A stretch of 64,000 nt of DNA. Source: Streptomyces toxytricini (GTDB lineage: Bacteria; Actinomycetota; Actinomycetes; Streptomycetales; Streptomycetaceae). Numbering within the stretch: the stretch's first letter is position 1; each line of letters starts with the position of its first letter. Shown here in pieces: positions 25,836 through 34,269 of this stretch. The notes beneath the pieces were generated by a model. That model had not been told where the DNA came from and searched no databases. It was given only the letters and a program-made list of their open reading frames with translations. The stretch covers positions 83,690 through 147,689 of the forward strand of contig NZ_BMTY01000024.1 of NCBI RefSeq assembly GCF_014649915.1, in the 5' to 3' direction. The translations under genes and the position numbers were made by a program.

Positions 25836-27149
25836 TCAGGAGGCGGAGGTGAAGAGCCGCGCGACCTGTTCCTCGCGGTGGAGGGCGGCCTCAACGGTGT
25901 CGTCCGCGAAGCAGAGCATGACGCCCTTGCGGCCCGGGTGGTAGGCGGCCAGGATGACCGCGCCGCGGCGGGTGGCGGGGTCGTAGGCGTGGCCGGAGTC
26001 GCGGAGCCGGGTGAGGGCGTCGGTGAAGGAGGGCACCTCCCAGTGCCGGGGCCACACGCGTTCCAACAGGATGCGGTCGGTGCCGAAGCCGGGGCCGACG
26101 ACCCGCTTGCCGACGATCTCGTAGATGTGGGTGGAGCCCGTGGCGCGGCCGTTGTACTCGGTGAAGAGGACGTCCCCTTCCGGCGTGACGACGGCGTCGG
26201 CGCTGAGGATGCCGCGGTAGCCGATGGCGCGGAGCCCCTCCGAGATGCGGCGGCCGCCGTCGAGGAGTGCGTCGAGCTGGCGGGCGGTGAGGTCCGGGGC
26301 GGGCATCACCTGGGCGTTGGGCAGGGGGCGGTACTGCATTTCGCCGTGGCCGCCGAGCCGGACGCCCGCGTCGGAGATCCAGTATTCGGCGAAGTAGGCG
26401 CGGCTGCCGGGGTGGTAGCGCTCGACGACGACCCGGTCGCGGCCGCCGACGGTCAGCCAGTCCCAGCGCTCGGCCAGGTACGCGGTGACCGCCGCCCGGT
26501 CGGGGAGGACGCGTACGGCCCGGGCGCCGCGCAGGTCGACGTCGGCGGTGCGGCCGAGGATCTCGTTGCCCTCGCTGGCGGAGGCGAAGTCCTGCTTGAG
26601 GATGACGGGGCTGCCGTCGTCGAGCAGGCGGGCGATGTGCTCCTCGGCGCGCCGCGGATCGGCGCAGACCGCGCCGTCGGGGAGGGGTGCGCCCACGCCG
26701 GCGGCGAGCGCACGGAAGACGGCCTTGCTGCTGCCGAGGAGTCCGCCGCTCTGCGCGAGGAAGGCGTGTCCTTCGAGTGCTTCGGGGCAGCCCAGGGCGT
26801 CGGCGGCGGCCGCGACGGCGGCGTCCGGCCACAGGGCGAAGACCTCGTCGACGGGCCGGCCTGCGGTCCGCTTGTGCAGCTCGGCGACGAAGGCGGGGTC
26901 GGTGAGCCGGTCCGCGGTGAGGGCGCCGGTCCCGATGCGGCCGGGCGGCGGGACGACGACCTCCAGGGAGTCGCGGCGGGTGCCCGTCAGGGAGGTGACG
27001 TAGGAGAGGAACTCCTCCTCCGGCGGGACGGGCAGGACGAGGACGTCGCCGTCGCGGGCGAACCACAGCAGGCGCTGCACGGCCCAGCCGATGCCGGCCG
27101 GCTCCTCCAGTTCCTCGCTCCAGTCGTTTCCGATGAGCAGTCGCGGCAT
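25836..27149 (-). CDS. pgm1: ATP-grasp peptide ligase, PGM1-like
   Basis: A 437-residue ATP-grasp protein with the pre-ATP-grasp start typical of the pheganomycin ligase family (R-L-L-I-G-N-D-W-S-E-E-L). The ATP-binding lysine lies in V-I-L-K-Q-D-F, followed by the flexible loop A-S-A-S-E-G-N-E-I-L. The metal-binding residues are in F-T-E-Y-N-G-R-A-T-G-S-T near residue 330. PGM1 of Streptomyces cirratus joins a guanidinoacetic-acid-type amino acid to the N-terminus of a ribosomally made peptide. The same role is inferred here because the divergent neighbour encodes a short peptide with NVKD cores and the next genes encode dihydroxyphenylglycine and amidino-transfer enzymes. Confidence 0.88.
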   Translation of the reverse strand: MPRLLIGNDWSEELEEPAGIGWAVQRLLWFARDGDVLVLPVPPEEEFLSYVTSLTGTRRDSLEVVVPPPGRIGTGALTADRLTDPAFVAELHKRTAGRPVDEVFALWPDAAVAAAADALGCPEALEGHAFLAQSGGLLGSSKAVFRALAAGVGAPLPDGAVCADPRRAEEHIARLLDDGSPVILKQDFASASEGNEILGRTADVDLRGARAVRVLPDRAAVTAYLAERWDWLTVGGRDRVVVERYHPGSRAYFAEYWISDAGVRLGGHGEMQYRPLPNAQVMPAPDLTARQLDALLDGGRRISEGLRAIGYRGILSADAVVTPEGDVLFTEYNGRATGSTHIYEIVGKRVVGPGFGTDRILLERVWPRHWEVPSFTDALTRLRDSGHAYDPATRRGAVILAAYHPGRKGVMLCFADDTVEAALHREEQVARLFTSAS

Positions 27150-27418
27150 CCGGCAATACTCCCTGTGGTCGCAGTGCCCTTTCCGGCGGCGGGCGGAGGA
27201 TTCCGGCCCGGCGGGACCGGCCCATTGTGAAAATCGGCGTGAGAGGGCGTCAAGAGCGCCTCTCCCGCCTCCGGGACCCCACGGGAATCGGCCGGGGCAG
27301 CCCGGCCGCTGGTCTCCGTGGCCGGATCGCCACCTTGTTCGCCGCTGACGGGCTTCCTACGATCGTTGACCGTTCACCGACGGAATCTCATGTCCGGATA
27401 TGAGGAAGGAGGTGAACC
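27150..27418. promoter_or_regulatory. Divergent promoter region of the peptide cluster
   Basis: This 269 bp gap separates the ligase and precursor genes and should carry both promoters. TTGACC at 27366-27371 could be a -35 element for the precursor operon, although no good -10 stands at the right distance. The precursor ribosome site AAGGAGGTGA at about 27406-27415 is an almost perfect anti-16S match, which suggests strong translation of the peptide. Confidence 0.5.
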
Positions 27419-27532
27419 ATGGAGCGTGAAATCGTCTGGACCGAGATCGAGGACGCGGACGTCGCGGAGATCGTCTCGGACAGCAATGTGAAGGACATCG
27501 GCATCGTTTCGGCCAGCAACGTCAAGGACTGA
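27419..27532 (+). CDS. pgm2: Ribosomal precursor peptide with two NVKD cores (pheganomycin-type)
   Basis: A 37-residue peptide starting with ATG after AAGGAGGTGA. Residues 1 to about 17 are an acidic leader (E-I-V-W-T-E-I-E-D-A-D). The rest is a tandem repeat: I-V-S-D-S-N-V-K-D at residues 18-26 and I-V-S-A-S-N-V-K-D at 29-37, separated by I-G. The protein ends exactly at the second D. Pheganomycin peptides, as I recall, begin Asn-Val-Lys-Asp, so each repeat should carry one core with cleavage before N. It heads an operon of tailoring genes and is divergent from the ATP-grasp ligase. The gene is too short for ordinary gene finders. Confidence 0.85.
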   Translation: MEREIVWTEIEDADVAEIVSDSNVKDIGIVSASNVKD

Positions 27533-27565
27533 AACTGAGCCGGCGGACCGGCCAGTGCGCGACCC

Positions 27566-27596
27566 GGGTCCTTCCCCGCCCGCCGGGGAGGGGTCC
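27566..27596 (+). terminator. Stable hairpin between precursor and enzyme genes (possible attenuator)
   Basis: Arms of 13 nt, GGGTCCTTCCCCG (27566-27578) and CGGGGAGGGGTCC (27584-27596), pair with three G-U wobbles around a CCCGC loop. No T tract follows. Placed 33 nt after the precursor stop, it could protect or partly terminate the precursor mRNA, giving more peptide than enzyme. Confidence 0.6.
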
Positions 27597-27626
27597 GGCC
27601 TGCCGGAGCGGACGTACGGAGGAATC

Positions 27627-29624
27627 GTGTCAGGCGGCGGTGAGTTGGAACTGATCGACCGGCCCCTGTTCCCACCGGACTGCGTCCCGGCGAGGCCGCT
27701 GCGGATCGGGCTGGTGAACATGCCGTGGGCGCGGACGGACACCCCGTCCATCCAGTGCGGGCTGCTCCAGGCCGCGCTCCGCTCCTTCGGGCACGACGCG
27801 CGGAGCGTCTACCCGAATCTGGAGCTGGCCGCCGAACTGGGGACGGACCTCTACGAGGTGATCACCGAGGCCCCTTCCGAACGGGTCCACCTGTTCGGCG
27901 AATGGCTCTTCGGGACGGCGGCCTTCGGGGTGACCGAGGACGTGGAGGAGTACCGGCTGCGTTTCCCGGAAGTGGCCGAAATGTGTGCCGAAGCGGGAGC
28001 CGACTGGGACGCCGTGGCCGATCTGCGCGGCCGCCGCCTCCCCGCGTGGGTCGACGAACTCGCCGCCCGCGACATCTGGTCGGAATTCGACATCGTCGGA
28101 TTCACGTCGACTTTCATCCAGAACGTCGCCGCGCTGGCGCTCGCGCGCCGCCTGAAGGAAGCCCGCCCCGAATTGATCACCGTATTCGGCGGCGCGAACT
28201 ACGACGGCGACATGGGGCCGGAGTACCTGCGGAATTTCGACTTCATCGACTACGTGGTCGTCGGCGAGGGCGATGTGACGCTGCCCCGGCTCGCGGCGGC
28301 CGTCGCGCGCGGCGCCGACCCGGCCGCCCTGCCGGGCGTCTGCGGCCGCACCCCCGACGGCCGGGTGACCACCCCCGCGCCCGGCGCCCGCACCCGGGAG
28401 ATGGACCAGCTGCCGGTCCCCGACTACGACGACTACTTCGCCGCCCTGGACGCCCTCGGCCGGGACCGGGTGATCGGCCGGAACACGCAGCGGCTGCTCG
28501 TGGAGTTCTCCCGGGGCTGCTGGTGGGGCGCGAAGCACCACTGCACCTTCTGCGGGCTCAACGCGCTGGGCATGCAGTACCGGGCGAAGTCCCCGGAGCG
28601 GGCGCTGGCGGAGCTGGAGGAGCTGATGCGCCGGCACCGGGTCCTCGCGGTCGACGCCGTCGACAACATCCTCGACATGGCCTACCTCGACACCTTCTGC
28701 TCGGGGCTGCGCGGGGCCCCGTGGGACACCGCCCTGTTCTTCGAGGTGAAGGCCAACCTGACCCGGGACCAGGTGCGGCTGCTGGCCGAGGCCGGGGTGT
28801 GGAAGATCCAGCCGGGATTGGAGAGCCTCAGCACGCACGTCCTCGGGCTGATGCGGAAGGGCTCCTCGCGTCTCCTCAACGTCCGCCTGCTGAAGTGGGC
28901 GCACTACTACGGCGTCCGCGTCGACTGGAACGTGCTGGCCGGCTTCCCCGGCGAGACCGACGAGGACTACACCGGCCAGGCCGCCCTCGTGCCGCTGCTG
29001 ACCCACCTGGAGCCGCCCGCCGGCGTCGGGCGGATCTGGCTGGAGCGGTTCAGCCCGTACTTCACCGACCCGTCCTTCGGGATGGGCGAGATCCGGCCGA
29101 AGAGCGCCTACCGGCTGGCGTTCCCGGTGCCGGGGCTGGACCACGGCCGCATCGCCTACTTCTTCGACTACCGGGCTCCGGACACCGCCTCCCCCGACGC
29201 CGTCGCCGAGCTGGCCAAGGCCGTCGAGGCGTGGGGGCGGGAATGGGCCTCCGCGGACCGGCCCACCCTCACGTACCGGCGGGGGCCGGACTGGCTGACC
29301 CTGTTCGACACGCGGGGCGGCCGGCGCCGCAAGACGACCCTCGCCGGGTGGCGGGCCCGGGCGTACGAGCTGTGCGGCGACGCCCCGCGCAGCGCCGCCC
29401 GCATCCACCGGGAGCTGGGCGGCGGCACGGGAGCGGACGGCGAAGCCGTCGAGCGGGCGGAGGTCGAGGAGTTCCTCGGCTCCTGCGTCGCGCACGGGAT
29501 CTGCCTGGAGGAGGACGGCAAGTACCTCTCCCTGGCGCTGCCGCTCCGGCCCGGGCTGCCCGCACTGCCCGGGCGCACGCCGGCCGGGCCGGGCACTTCG
29601 AGCGAGCGAGGGAGCTCACGATGA
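27627..29624 (+). CDS. B12-binding radical SAM protein (RiPP maturation C-methyltransferase family)
   Basis: A 665-residue protein starting at GTG after GGAGGAATC. The N-terminal about 200 residues are a cobalamin-binding-like domain (R-I-G-L-V-N-M-P-W-A-R-T-D-T-P-S-I-Q). The radical SAM domain carries C-W-W-G-A-K-H-H-C-T-F-C near residue 295, the CX7CX2C cluster motif of the family named RiPP maturation radical SAM protein 1. Members of this group include C-methyltransferases. In this cluster it could methylate the aromatic ring at C-4, or act on the peptide; the sequence cannot decide. Its stop overlaps the amidinotransferase start by 4 nt. Confidence 0.85.
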   Translation: MSGGGELELIDRPLFPPDCVPARPLRIGLVNMPWARTDTPSIQCGLLQAALRSFGHDARSVYPNLELAAELGTDLYEVITEAPSERVHLFGEWLFGTAAFGVTEDVEEYRLRFPEVAEMCAEAGADWDAVADLRGRRLPAWVDELAARDIWSEFDIVGFTSTFIQNVAALALARRLKEARPELITVFGGANYDGDMGPEYLRNFDFIDYVVVGEGDVTLPRLAAAVARGADPAALPGVCGRTPDGRVTTPAPGARTREMDQLPVPDYDDYFAALDALGRDRVIGRNTQRLLVEFSRGCWWGAKHHCTFCGLNALGMQYRAKSPERALAELEELMRRHRVLAVDAVDNILDMAYLDTFCSGLRGAPWDTALFFEVKANLTRDQVRLLAEAGVWKIQPGLESLSTHVLGLMRKGSSRLLNVRLLKWAHYYGVRVDWNVLAGFPGETDEDYTGQAALVPLLTHLEPPAGVGRIWLERFSPYFTDPSFGMGEIRPKSAYRLAFPVPGLDHGRIAYFFDYRAPDTASPDAVAELAKAVEAWGREWASADRPTLTYRRGPDWLTLFDTRGGRRRKTTLAGWRARAYELCGDAPRSAARIHRELGGGTGADGEAVERAEVEEFLGSCVAHGICLEEDGKYLSLALPLRPGLPALPGRTPAGPGTSSERGSSR

Positions 29625-30796
29625 CGCTGAACAGCTTCGACGAATGGTCCCCGCTCAAGGAGGTGGTCGTCGGCTCGGCCGCCCACTACACCTCCCACGA
29701 GCGGGAGCTGTCCTTCGACCTCTTCTTCCACGACAACATCGCCGGCGACAACACGACGCGGTCCGAGTGGTACTACCCGAGGCTCACCGTCGGCGGAGCC
29801 GGGGAGGGGGGTGCCGGACCGGACGGCGCCCGCCGCGGGCGGGTGCCGATCAAGCAGCGCTACGTCGACGAGCTCGTCGAGGACCTGGAGGGCATCGCGG
29901 CGGCCCTGACCGCCCTCGGGGTGACGGTGCTCCGCCCGATGGACCTCGACCCGGGCACCAGCGAGGTGCGCACCCCGGCCTGGTCGGCGTCCGTGGTCCC
30001 GCCGCTGAACATCCGCGACAACACGCTGATCCTCGGCGACGAGATCATCGAGACGCCTCCGATGATCCGCTCCCGGTACTTCGAGACGCAGTTCCTCACC
30101 CCGGTGTTCCAGCGGTACTTCGCGCAGGGCGCCCGCTGGACGGTGATGCCGCGCCCCCTGATGACGGACGCGTCGTTCGACCTGGACTACGCCCGCGAGA
30201 GCACGATCGGCGGCCCGACGGAGCCCATCGGCACCCCGAGCCCCTCCCCCTACGACGTGGGCATCGAGATGATGTTCGACGGGGCGCAGGTGCTGCGGCT
30301 CGGCCGCGACCTCGTCGTGAACGTCTCCACCGCCCACCACGCCCTGGCCTGCGACTGGCTGGAGCGGCACGTCGGCGACCGGTTCCGGATCCACCGTGTG
30401 CACCGGCTCAGCGACAGCCACATCGACAGCATGGTCCTCGCGCTGCGGCCCGGCACCCTGCTCGTGCGCTCGGAGGCCGTCGCCGAGAAGCTGCCCGAGG
30501 CGCTGCGGAAGTGGGACCGGATCGTCGCGCCCGCCCCGGAGGGCGACAACTTCCCCCGGTACGAGGACGAGGACCTGGTGCTGACCAGCCCGTTCATCGA
30601 CCTGAACGTGCTGTCCGCCGGCCCGGACACCGTGCTGGTCAACGAGGCCTGCCCGGAGCTGGCGCGGACGCTGGAGAAGCACGGTTTCACGGCGGTCCCG
30701 GTCCGGCACCGGCACCGGCGGCTGTTCGGCGGGGGCTTCCACTGCTTCACGCTGGACACCGTCCGCGAAGGCGGGTTGGAGGACTACCTCGGATGA
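29621..30796 (+). CDS. Amidinotransferase (AGAT/StrB-like)
   Basis: A 391-residue enzyme of the amidinotransferase family, which transfers the amidino group of arginine to an amine. Conserved blocks include the N-terminal W-S-P-L-K-E-V-V-V-G, the catalytic His region S-H-I-D-S-M-V-L-A-L near residue 270, and the nucleophilic Cys in G-G-F-H-C-F-T-L-D near 375. Placed beside dihydroxyphenylglycine genes, its likely substrate is the aryl-glycine amine, giving the guanidinoacetic acid moiety of pheganomycin-type products. Overlaps of 4 nt with both neighbours imply tight operon coupling. Confidence 0.92.
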   Translation: MTLNSFDEWSPLKEVVVGSAAHYTSHERELSFDLFFHDNIAGDNTTRSEWYYPRLTVGGAGEGGAGPDGARRGRVPIKQRYVDELVEDLEGIAAALTALGVTVLRPMDLDPGTSEVRTPAWSASVVPPLNIRDNTLILGDEIIETPPMIRSRYFETQFLTPVFQRYFAQGARWTVMPRPLMTDASFDLDYARESTIGGPTEPIGTPSPSPYDVGIEMMFDGAQVLRLGRDLVVNVSTAHHALACDWLERHVGDRFRIHRVHRLSDSHIDSMVLALRPGTLLVRSEAVAEKLPEALRKWDRIVAPAPEGDNFPRYEDEDLVLTSPFIDLNVLSAGPDTVLVNEACPELARTLEKHGFTAVPVRHRHRRLFGGGFHCFTLDTVREGGLEDYLG

Positions 30797-31875
30797 GCCT
30801 GCCGGACACGGGGGCCGCGGCCCGGCTCGCCGGGGTCGGCACGGCCGTCCCCGACACCAGCTACAGCCAGCGCGAGCTGCTCGACCTGCTGGCCGTGACC
30901 GATCCCCGGGTCCGCTCGCTCTTCCTGAACAGCGCCATCGAGCGGCGCGGCCTGACGCTCCCCGCCGCCGGCCCCGACGGCTCGCGGGCGGTGGAGTCGC
31001 AGGGCGCGCTGCTGCGCAAGCACACCGAGCAGGGGCTGCTGCTGGGGCGGCGGGCGGTCGAGAACTGCCTCGCCGACACCGGGGCGCGGCGGTCGGACGT
31101 GCGCCACCTGTGCTGCGTGACCTCGACCGGATTCCTGACGCCCGGGTTCTCCGCCCTGCTGATCAAGGAGATGGGCCTCGACGTCGCCTGCTCGCGCCTC
31201 GACGTCGTCGGAATGGGCTGCAACGCCGGTCTCAACGCGCTGGCCTCGGTCACCGGGTGGGCTCGGGCGCACCCCGGGGAGCTGGCCCTGCTGGTGTGCG
31301 TGGAGGTGTGCTCGGCGGCGTACGTCTTCGACGGCACGATGCGCTCCTCCGTCGTCAACAGCCTCTTCGGGGACGGCGCGGCGGCCGTCGCCGTCACCGC
31401 GCCCGGCGGCGGGGGCCCGGGGGATGCGGGCGGGGCGCCGGCGCTGCTGAAGTTCTCCAGCCGGATCATCCCCGACGCCGTCGACGCGATGCGCTACGAC
31501 TGGGACGAGGGGCACGGCAAGTTCAGCTTCTGGCTGGACCCGCAGATCCCGTACGTCGTCGGCGCGCACGCGGAGGGGGCGCTGGAGCGGCTGCTTCACG
31601 GTACGGGGCTGCTGGCCTCGGACATCGACCACTGGGTGGTGCACTCCGGCGGCAAGAAGGTCGTGGACTCGGTCCGGGTCAACCTGGGGCTGACCCGGCA
31701 CGACGTACGGCACACCACCGGCGTGCTGCGCGACCACGGAAACCTGTCGAGCGGCTCCTTCCTCTTCTCCTACCAGCGCCTGGCCGCCGAGGGATCGGTC
31801 CGCCCCGGCGACCTGGGGGTGCTGATGACCATGGGGCCCGGCTCGACGATCGAGATGGCGCTGGCGCGGTGGTGA
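30793..31875 (+). CDS. dpgA: DpgA-type type III polyketide synthase
   Basis: A 360-residue chalcone-synthase-fold enzyme with catalytic Cys in V-V-G-M-G-C-N-A-G-L-N-A-L near residue 142, His in H-W-V-V-H-S-G-G-K-K near 282, and Asn in D-H-G-N-L-S-S-G-S near 318. DpgA condenses four malonyl-CoA units to 3,5-dihydroxyphenylacetyl-CoA. The DpgB- and DpgC-like genes right after it make this assignment firm. Confidence 0.93.
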   Translation: MSLPDTGAAARLAGVGTAVPDTSYSQRELLDLLAVTDPRVRSLFLNSAIERRGLTLPAAGPDGSRAVESQGALLRKHTEQGLLLGRRAVENCLADTGARRSDVRHLCCVTSTGFLTPGFSALLIKEMGLDVACSRLDVVGMGCNAGLNALASVTGWARAHPGELALLVCVEVCSAAYVFDGTMRSSVVNSLFGDGAAAVAVTAPGGGGPGDAGGAPALLKFSSRIIPDAVDAMRYDWDEGHGKFSFWLDPQIPYVVGAHAEGALERLLHGTGLLASDIDHWVVHSGGKKVVDSVRVNLGLTRHDVRHTTGVLRDHGNLSSGSFLFSYQRLAAEGSVRPGDLGVLMTMGPGSTIEMALARW

Positions 31876-31928
31876 CCCGCACCCCGGGCCGCACGGCGGG
31901 CGGCGGCGCGACGACGAAGGGACTTGCG

Positions 31929-32732
31929 ATGCGGACGCACGACACGCTGCCCCCGCCCGCGGAGGGCGAACCGGCGGACGGCACGGCGAGGGCCGTGCCG
32001 GAGCCCGAGCCCGACCGACCGGTGGACGGGCTGTGCACCGCCCTGGAGCTGGACGCCCGGCAGCCGCTGCCCGAGCTGACCGCCGCCGTCACCGGCGCCT
32101 GCGACCGCGCCGAGGCGCGGGCCGACGGCTCGGTGGTCCTGCTGCGGCTGCCGGACGCGCCCGCCGGGACGCGGGCCTGGCCCGGGGCGGTGGACATCCA
32201 GCAGATCAACCGCTGGGAGCGGGCCGTGCGGAGGCTGGAGCGGCTGCCCGCGCTGAGCATCACCGTCGCCTCCGGGGCGTGCGGCGGGCCCGCCCTCGAC
32301 CTGCTGCTGGTAAGCGACTACCGGATCGGGTCGCCGGACCTGCGGATCCTCGCGCCGGTCAACGACGGGCACTTCTGGCCCGGGATGGCCGTGCACCGGA
32401 TATCCCGGCAGCTCGGGGCGGCCCGCGCCCGGCAGATCGTGCTGTGGGGTGACGACATCGACGCCGTGCGGGCCCGCGACCTGGGCCTGATCGACCAGCT
32501 CGCGGACGACACGGAGGAGGCCGCGCACACCGCGGCCGTGCTGATGGGCCGGATCTCCGACCGGGAGCTCGCGGTCCGCCGGCAGCTGCTGCTGGAGGCG
32601 CAGAGCCTGGAATTCGACGAGGCGCTCGGGCCCCATCTGGCCGCCTGCGACCGCGAACTGCGCCGCCTGGCCGCAGCTGCGGCCGCCGCGGCGGCGGAGC
32701 CGGGCGGCCCGGCGGGAGCGCCGGGTGAGTGA
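31929..32732 (+). CDS. dpgB: DpgB-like enoyl-CoA hydratase
   Basis: A protein of about 267 residues from the ATG at 31929, which has AAGGGA about 7 nt upstream; a GTG at 31872 overlapping the DpgA stop is an alternative. The crotonase-like core lies at about residues 40-240, with V-A-S-G-A-C-G-G-P-A-L-D-L-L-L-V-S-D-Y-R-I and I-L-A-P-V-N-D-G-H-F-W-P-G-M-A-V-H. DpgB assists DpgA in aromatisation of the tetraketide. The N-terminus is Pro/Glu-rich and the C-terminus Ala-rich. It overlaps DpgC by 8 nt. Confidence 0.88.
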   Translation: MRTHDTLPPPAEGEPADGTARAVPEPEPDRPVDGLCTALELDARQPLPELTAAVTGACDRAEARADGSVVLLRLPDAPAGTRAWPGAVDIQQINRWERAVRRLERLPALSITVASGACGGPALDLLLVSDYRIGSPDLRILAPVNDGHFWPGMAVHRISRQLGAARARQIVLWGDDIDAVRARDLGLIDQLADDTEEAAHTAAVLMGRISDRELAVRRQLLLEAQSLEFDEALGPHLAACDRELRRLAAAAAAAAAEPGGPAGAPGE

Positions 32733-34269
32733 CGGGGCGGGGCGCCGGGAGGCGGACCTCCCGGCCAACGGCCCCGGCACCCCCGACTCCCGCGCCGCCT
32801 CCGCCGGCCCCGACGCCCCCGCGGGCCCGCGGGACTCCGCTGCACCGGGCGGTCCTTCCGCCTCGGGCGGCCCCGCCGTCCCCGGCGGCCCCGCCTTCTC
32901 CGGGGGCCCCACCGCCTCCGCCGACCCCGACGCCCCGGGAGACCCCGCACCCTCGGGAGACCCCGGCTTCTGCGGGGACCTTGCCGCCGACGCCAAACTG
33001 CTCGCCGGGTATGCCGCCGAGACCGAGCGGAGGCTCGCCCTCCTGCCGGCGCGCCCCGACCGCACCGCCGCCGAGGCCGAGCGGGCCGAGGGCCTCCACG
33101 AGGACTGCCGTGCGGTCCGGCACGCCTTCCTCGCCCGCCACGCCGACGCCGTCTACGACGAGCTCACCGCCGGGCGGACGCTCCGGCCCCGGCTGCCCGA
33201 CCTGGCCGCGGAGGCCGCCGTACGCTTCCCCGGGCTCGTACCGGACGCCGCCCAACTCGCCGCGGAAGGCGAACGCCTCCAGGCGCACAAGGAGGGCCGC
33301 GCGATCGACCAGGGCATCTTCTTCGGCGCCCTGCTGCGCTCCCCCACCGCGGGCACGCACCTGATCGAGAGCATGCTGCGGCCCGCGCCCGGCTCGGCGG
33401 CCCGCCTGGCGGAGTTCCGGCGAACGGACCGGCTGGAGCTGCCCGCGGTGCTGCTCGAACGCCGCGGGGAGGGGGCGTACGTCACCTTCCGCAACGGCCA
33501 CTGCCTCAACGCGGAGGACGACCGGCTCATCTCCGACCTGGAAACCGCCGTCGACGTGGCCCTCCTCGACGACCGGATCCGCGTCGGCGTGCTGCGCGGC
33601 GGGCCCGTCACCCACCGCCGCCACGCCGGCAGGCGGATCTTCAGCGCGGGCATCAACCTCAAGGAGCTGCACGCGGGCCGGATCTCCTTCGTGGAGTTCC
33701 TCCTCGGCCGGGAACTCGGCTACGTCAACAAGCTGGCCCGCGGCCTGCTCCGCGAGGGCCCGGCCGCCGCCGGCGGTACCACGGCCGGCAAGCCGTGGGT
33801 GGGCGTCGTCGACGCGTTCGCCATCGGCGGCGGCATGCAGCTCCTCCTCGTCCTGGACCGCGTCATCGCCGAGGAGGGTGCCTTCCTGAGCCTTCCCGCC
33901 GCCGACGAGGGCATCGTCCCGGGCCTGGGCAACCTGCGGCTCACCCGGCTCACCGGGGCCCGTACGGCCCGGCAGGTCATCCTCGCGGGGCGCCGCATCC
34001 GCACCTCCGACCCGGCGGCCGCGCTGCTGGTCGACGAGGTGCTGCCCGCCGCCGCGCTCGACGCGGCCGCCGAGCGGGCCGTACGCGAGCTGGCCGGGCC
34101 GGCCGTGGCCGCCAACCGGGCCATGCTGACGCTGGCCGAGGAGCCCCTGGAGCTGCTGCGCGGCTACCTGGCCGAGTTCGCGGTCGTCCAGGCCCGCCGC
34201 ATCCACAGCCCGGACGTGCTGGCCAAGACCGAGCGGCACCAGGCGCGCTCCGGGCGGGCGCCGGCATGA
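32725..34269 (+). CDS. dpgC: DpgC-like cofactor-free dioxygenase with low-complexity N-terminus
   Basis: A 514-residue crotonase-superfamily protein. Residues 1 to about 75 are Pro/Gly/Asp/Ser-rich and repetitive (G-D-P-A-P-S-G-D-P) and look disordered. The catalytic part has H-R-R-H-A-G-R-R-I-F-S-A-G-I-N-L-K-E-L and V-D-A-F-A-I-G-G-G-M-Q-L-L-L-V-L-D. It continues with A-A-D-E-G-I-V-P-G-L-G-N-L-R-L, as in DpgC, which converts 3,5-dihydroxyphenylacetyl-CoA to 3,5-dihydroxyphenylglyoxylate with O2. The protein is longer than the usual 430-440 residues because of this N-terminal tail. It overlaps the aminotransferase start by 4 nt. Confidence 0.9.
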   Translation: MSDGAGRREADLPANGPGTPDSRAASAGPDAPAGPRDSAAPGGPSASGGPAVPGGPAFSGGPTASADPDAPGDPAPSGDPGFCGDLAADAKLLAGYAAETERRLALLPARPDRTAAEAERAEGLHEDCRAVRHAFLARHADAVYDELTAGRTLRPRLPDLAAEAAVRFPGLVPDAAQLAAEGERLQAHKEGRAIDQGIFFGALLRSPTAGTHLIESMLRPAPGSAARLAEFRRTDRLELPAVLLERRGEGAYVTFRNGHCLNAEDDRLISDLETAVDVALLDDRIRVGVLRGGPVTHRRHAGRRIFSAGINLKELHAGRISFVEFLLGRELGYVNKLARGLLREGPAAAGGTTAGKPWVGVVDAFAIGGGMQLLLVLDRVIAEEGAFLSLPAADEGIVPGLGNLRLTRLTGARTARQVILAGRRIRTSDPAAALLVDEVLPAAALDAAAERAVRELAGPAVAANRAMLTLAEEPLELLRGYLAEFAVVQARRIHSPDVLAKTERHQARSGRAPA

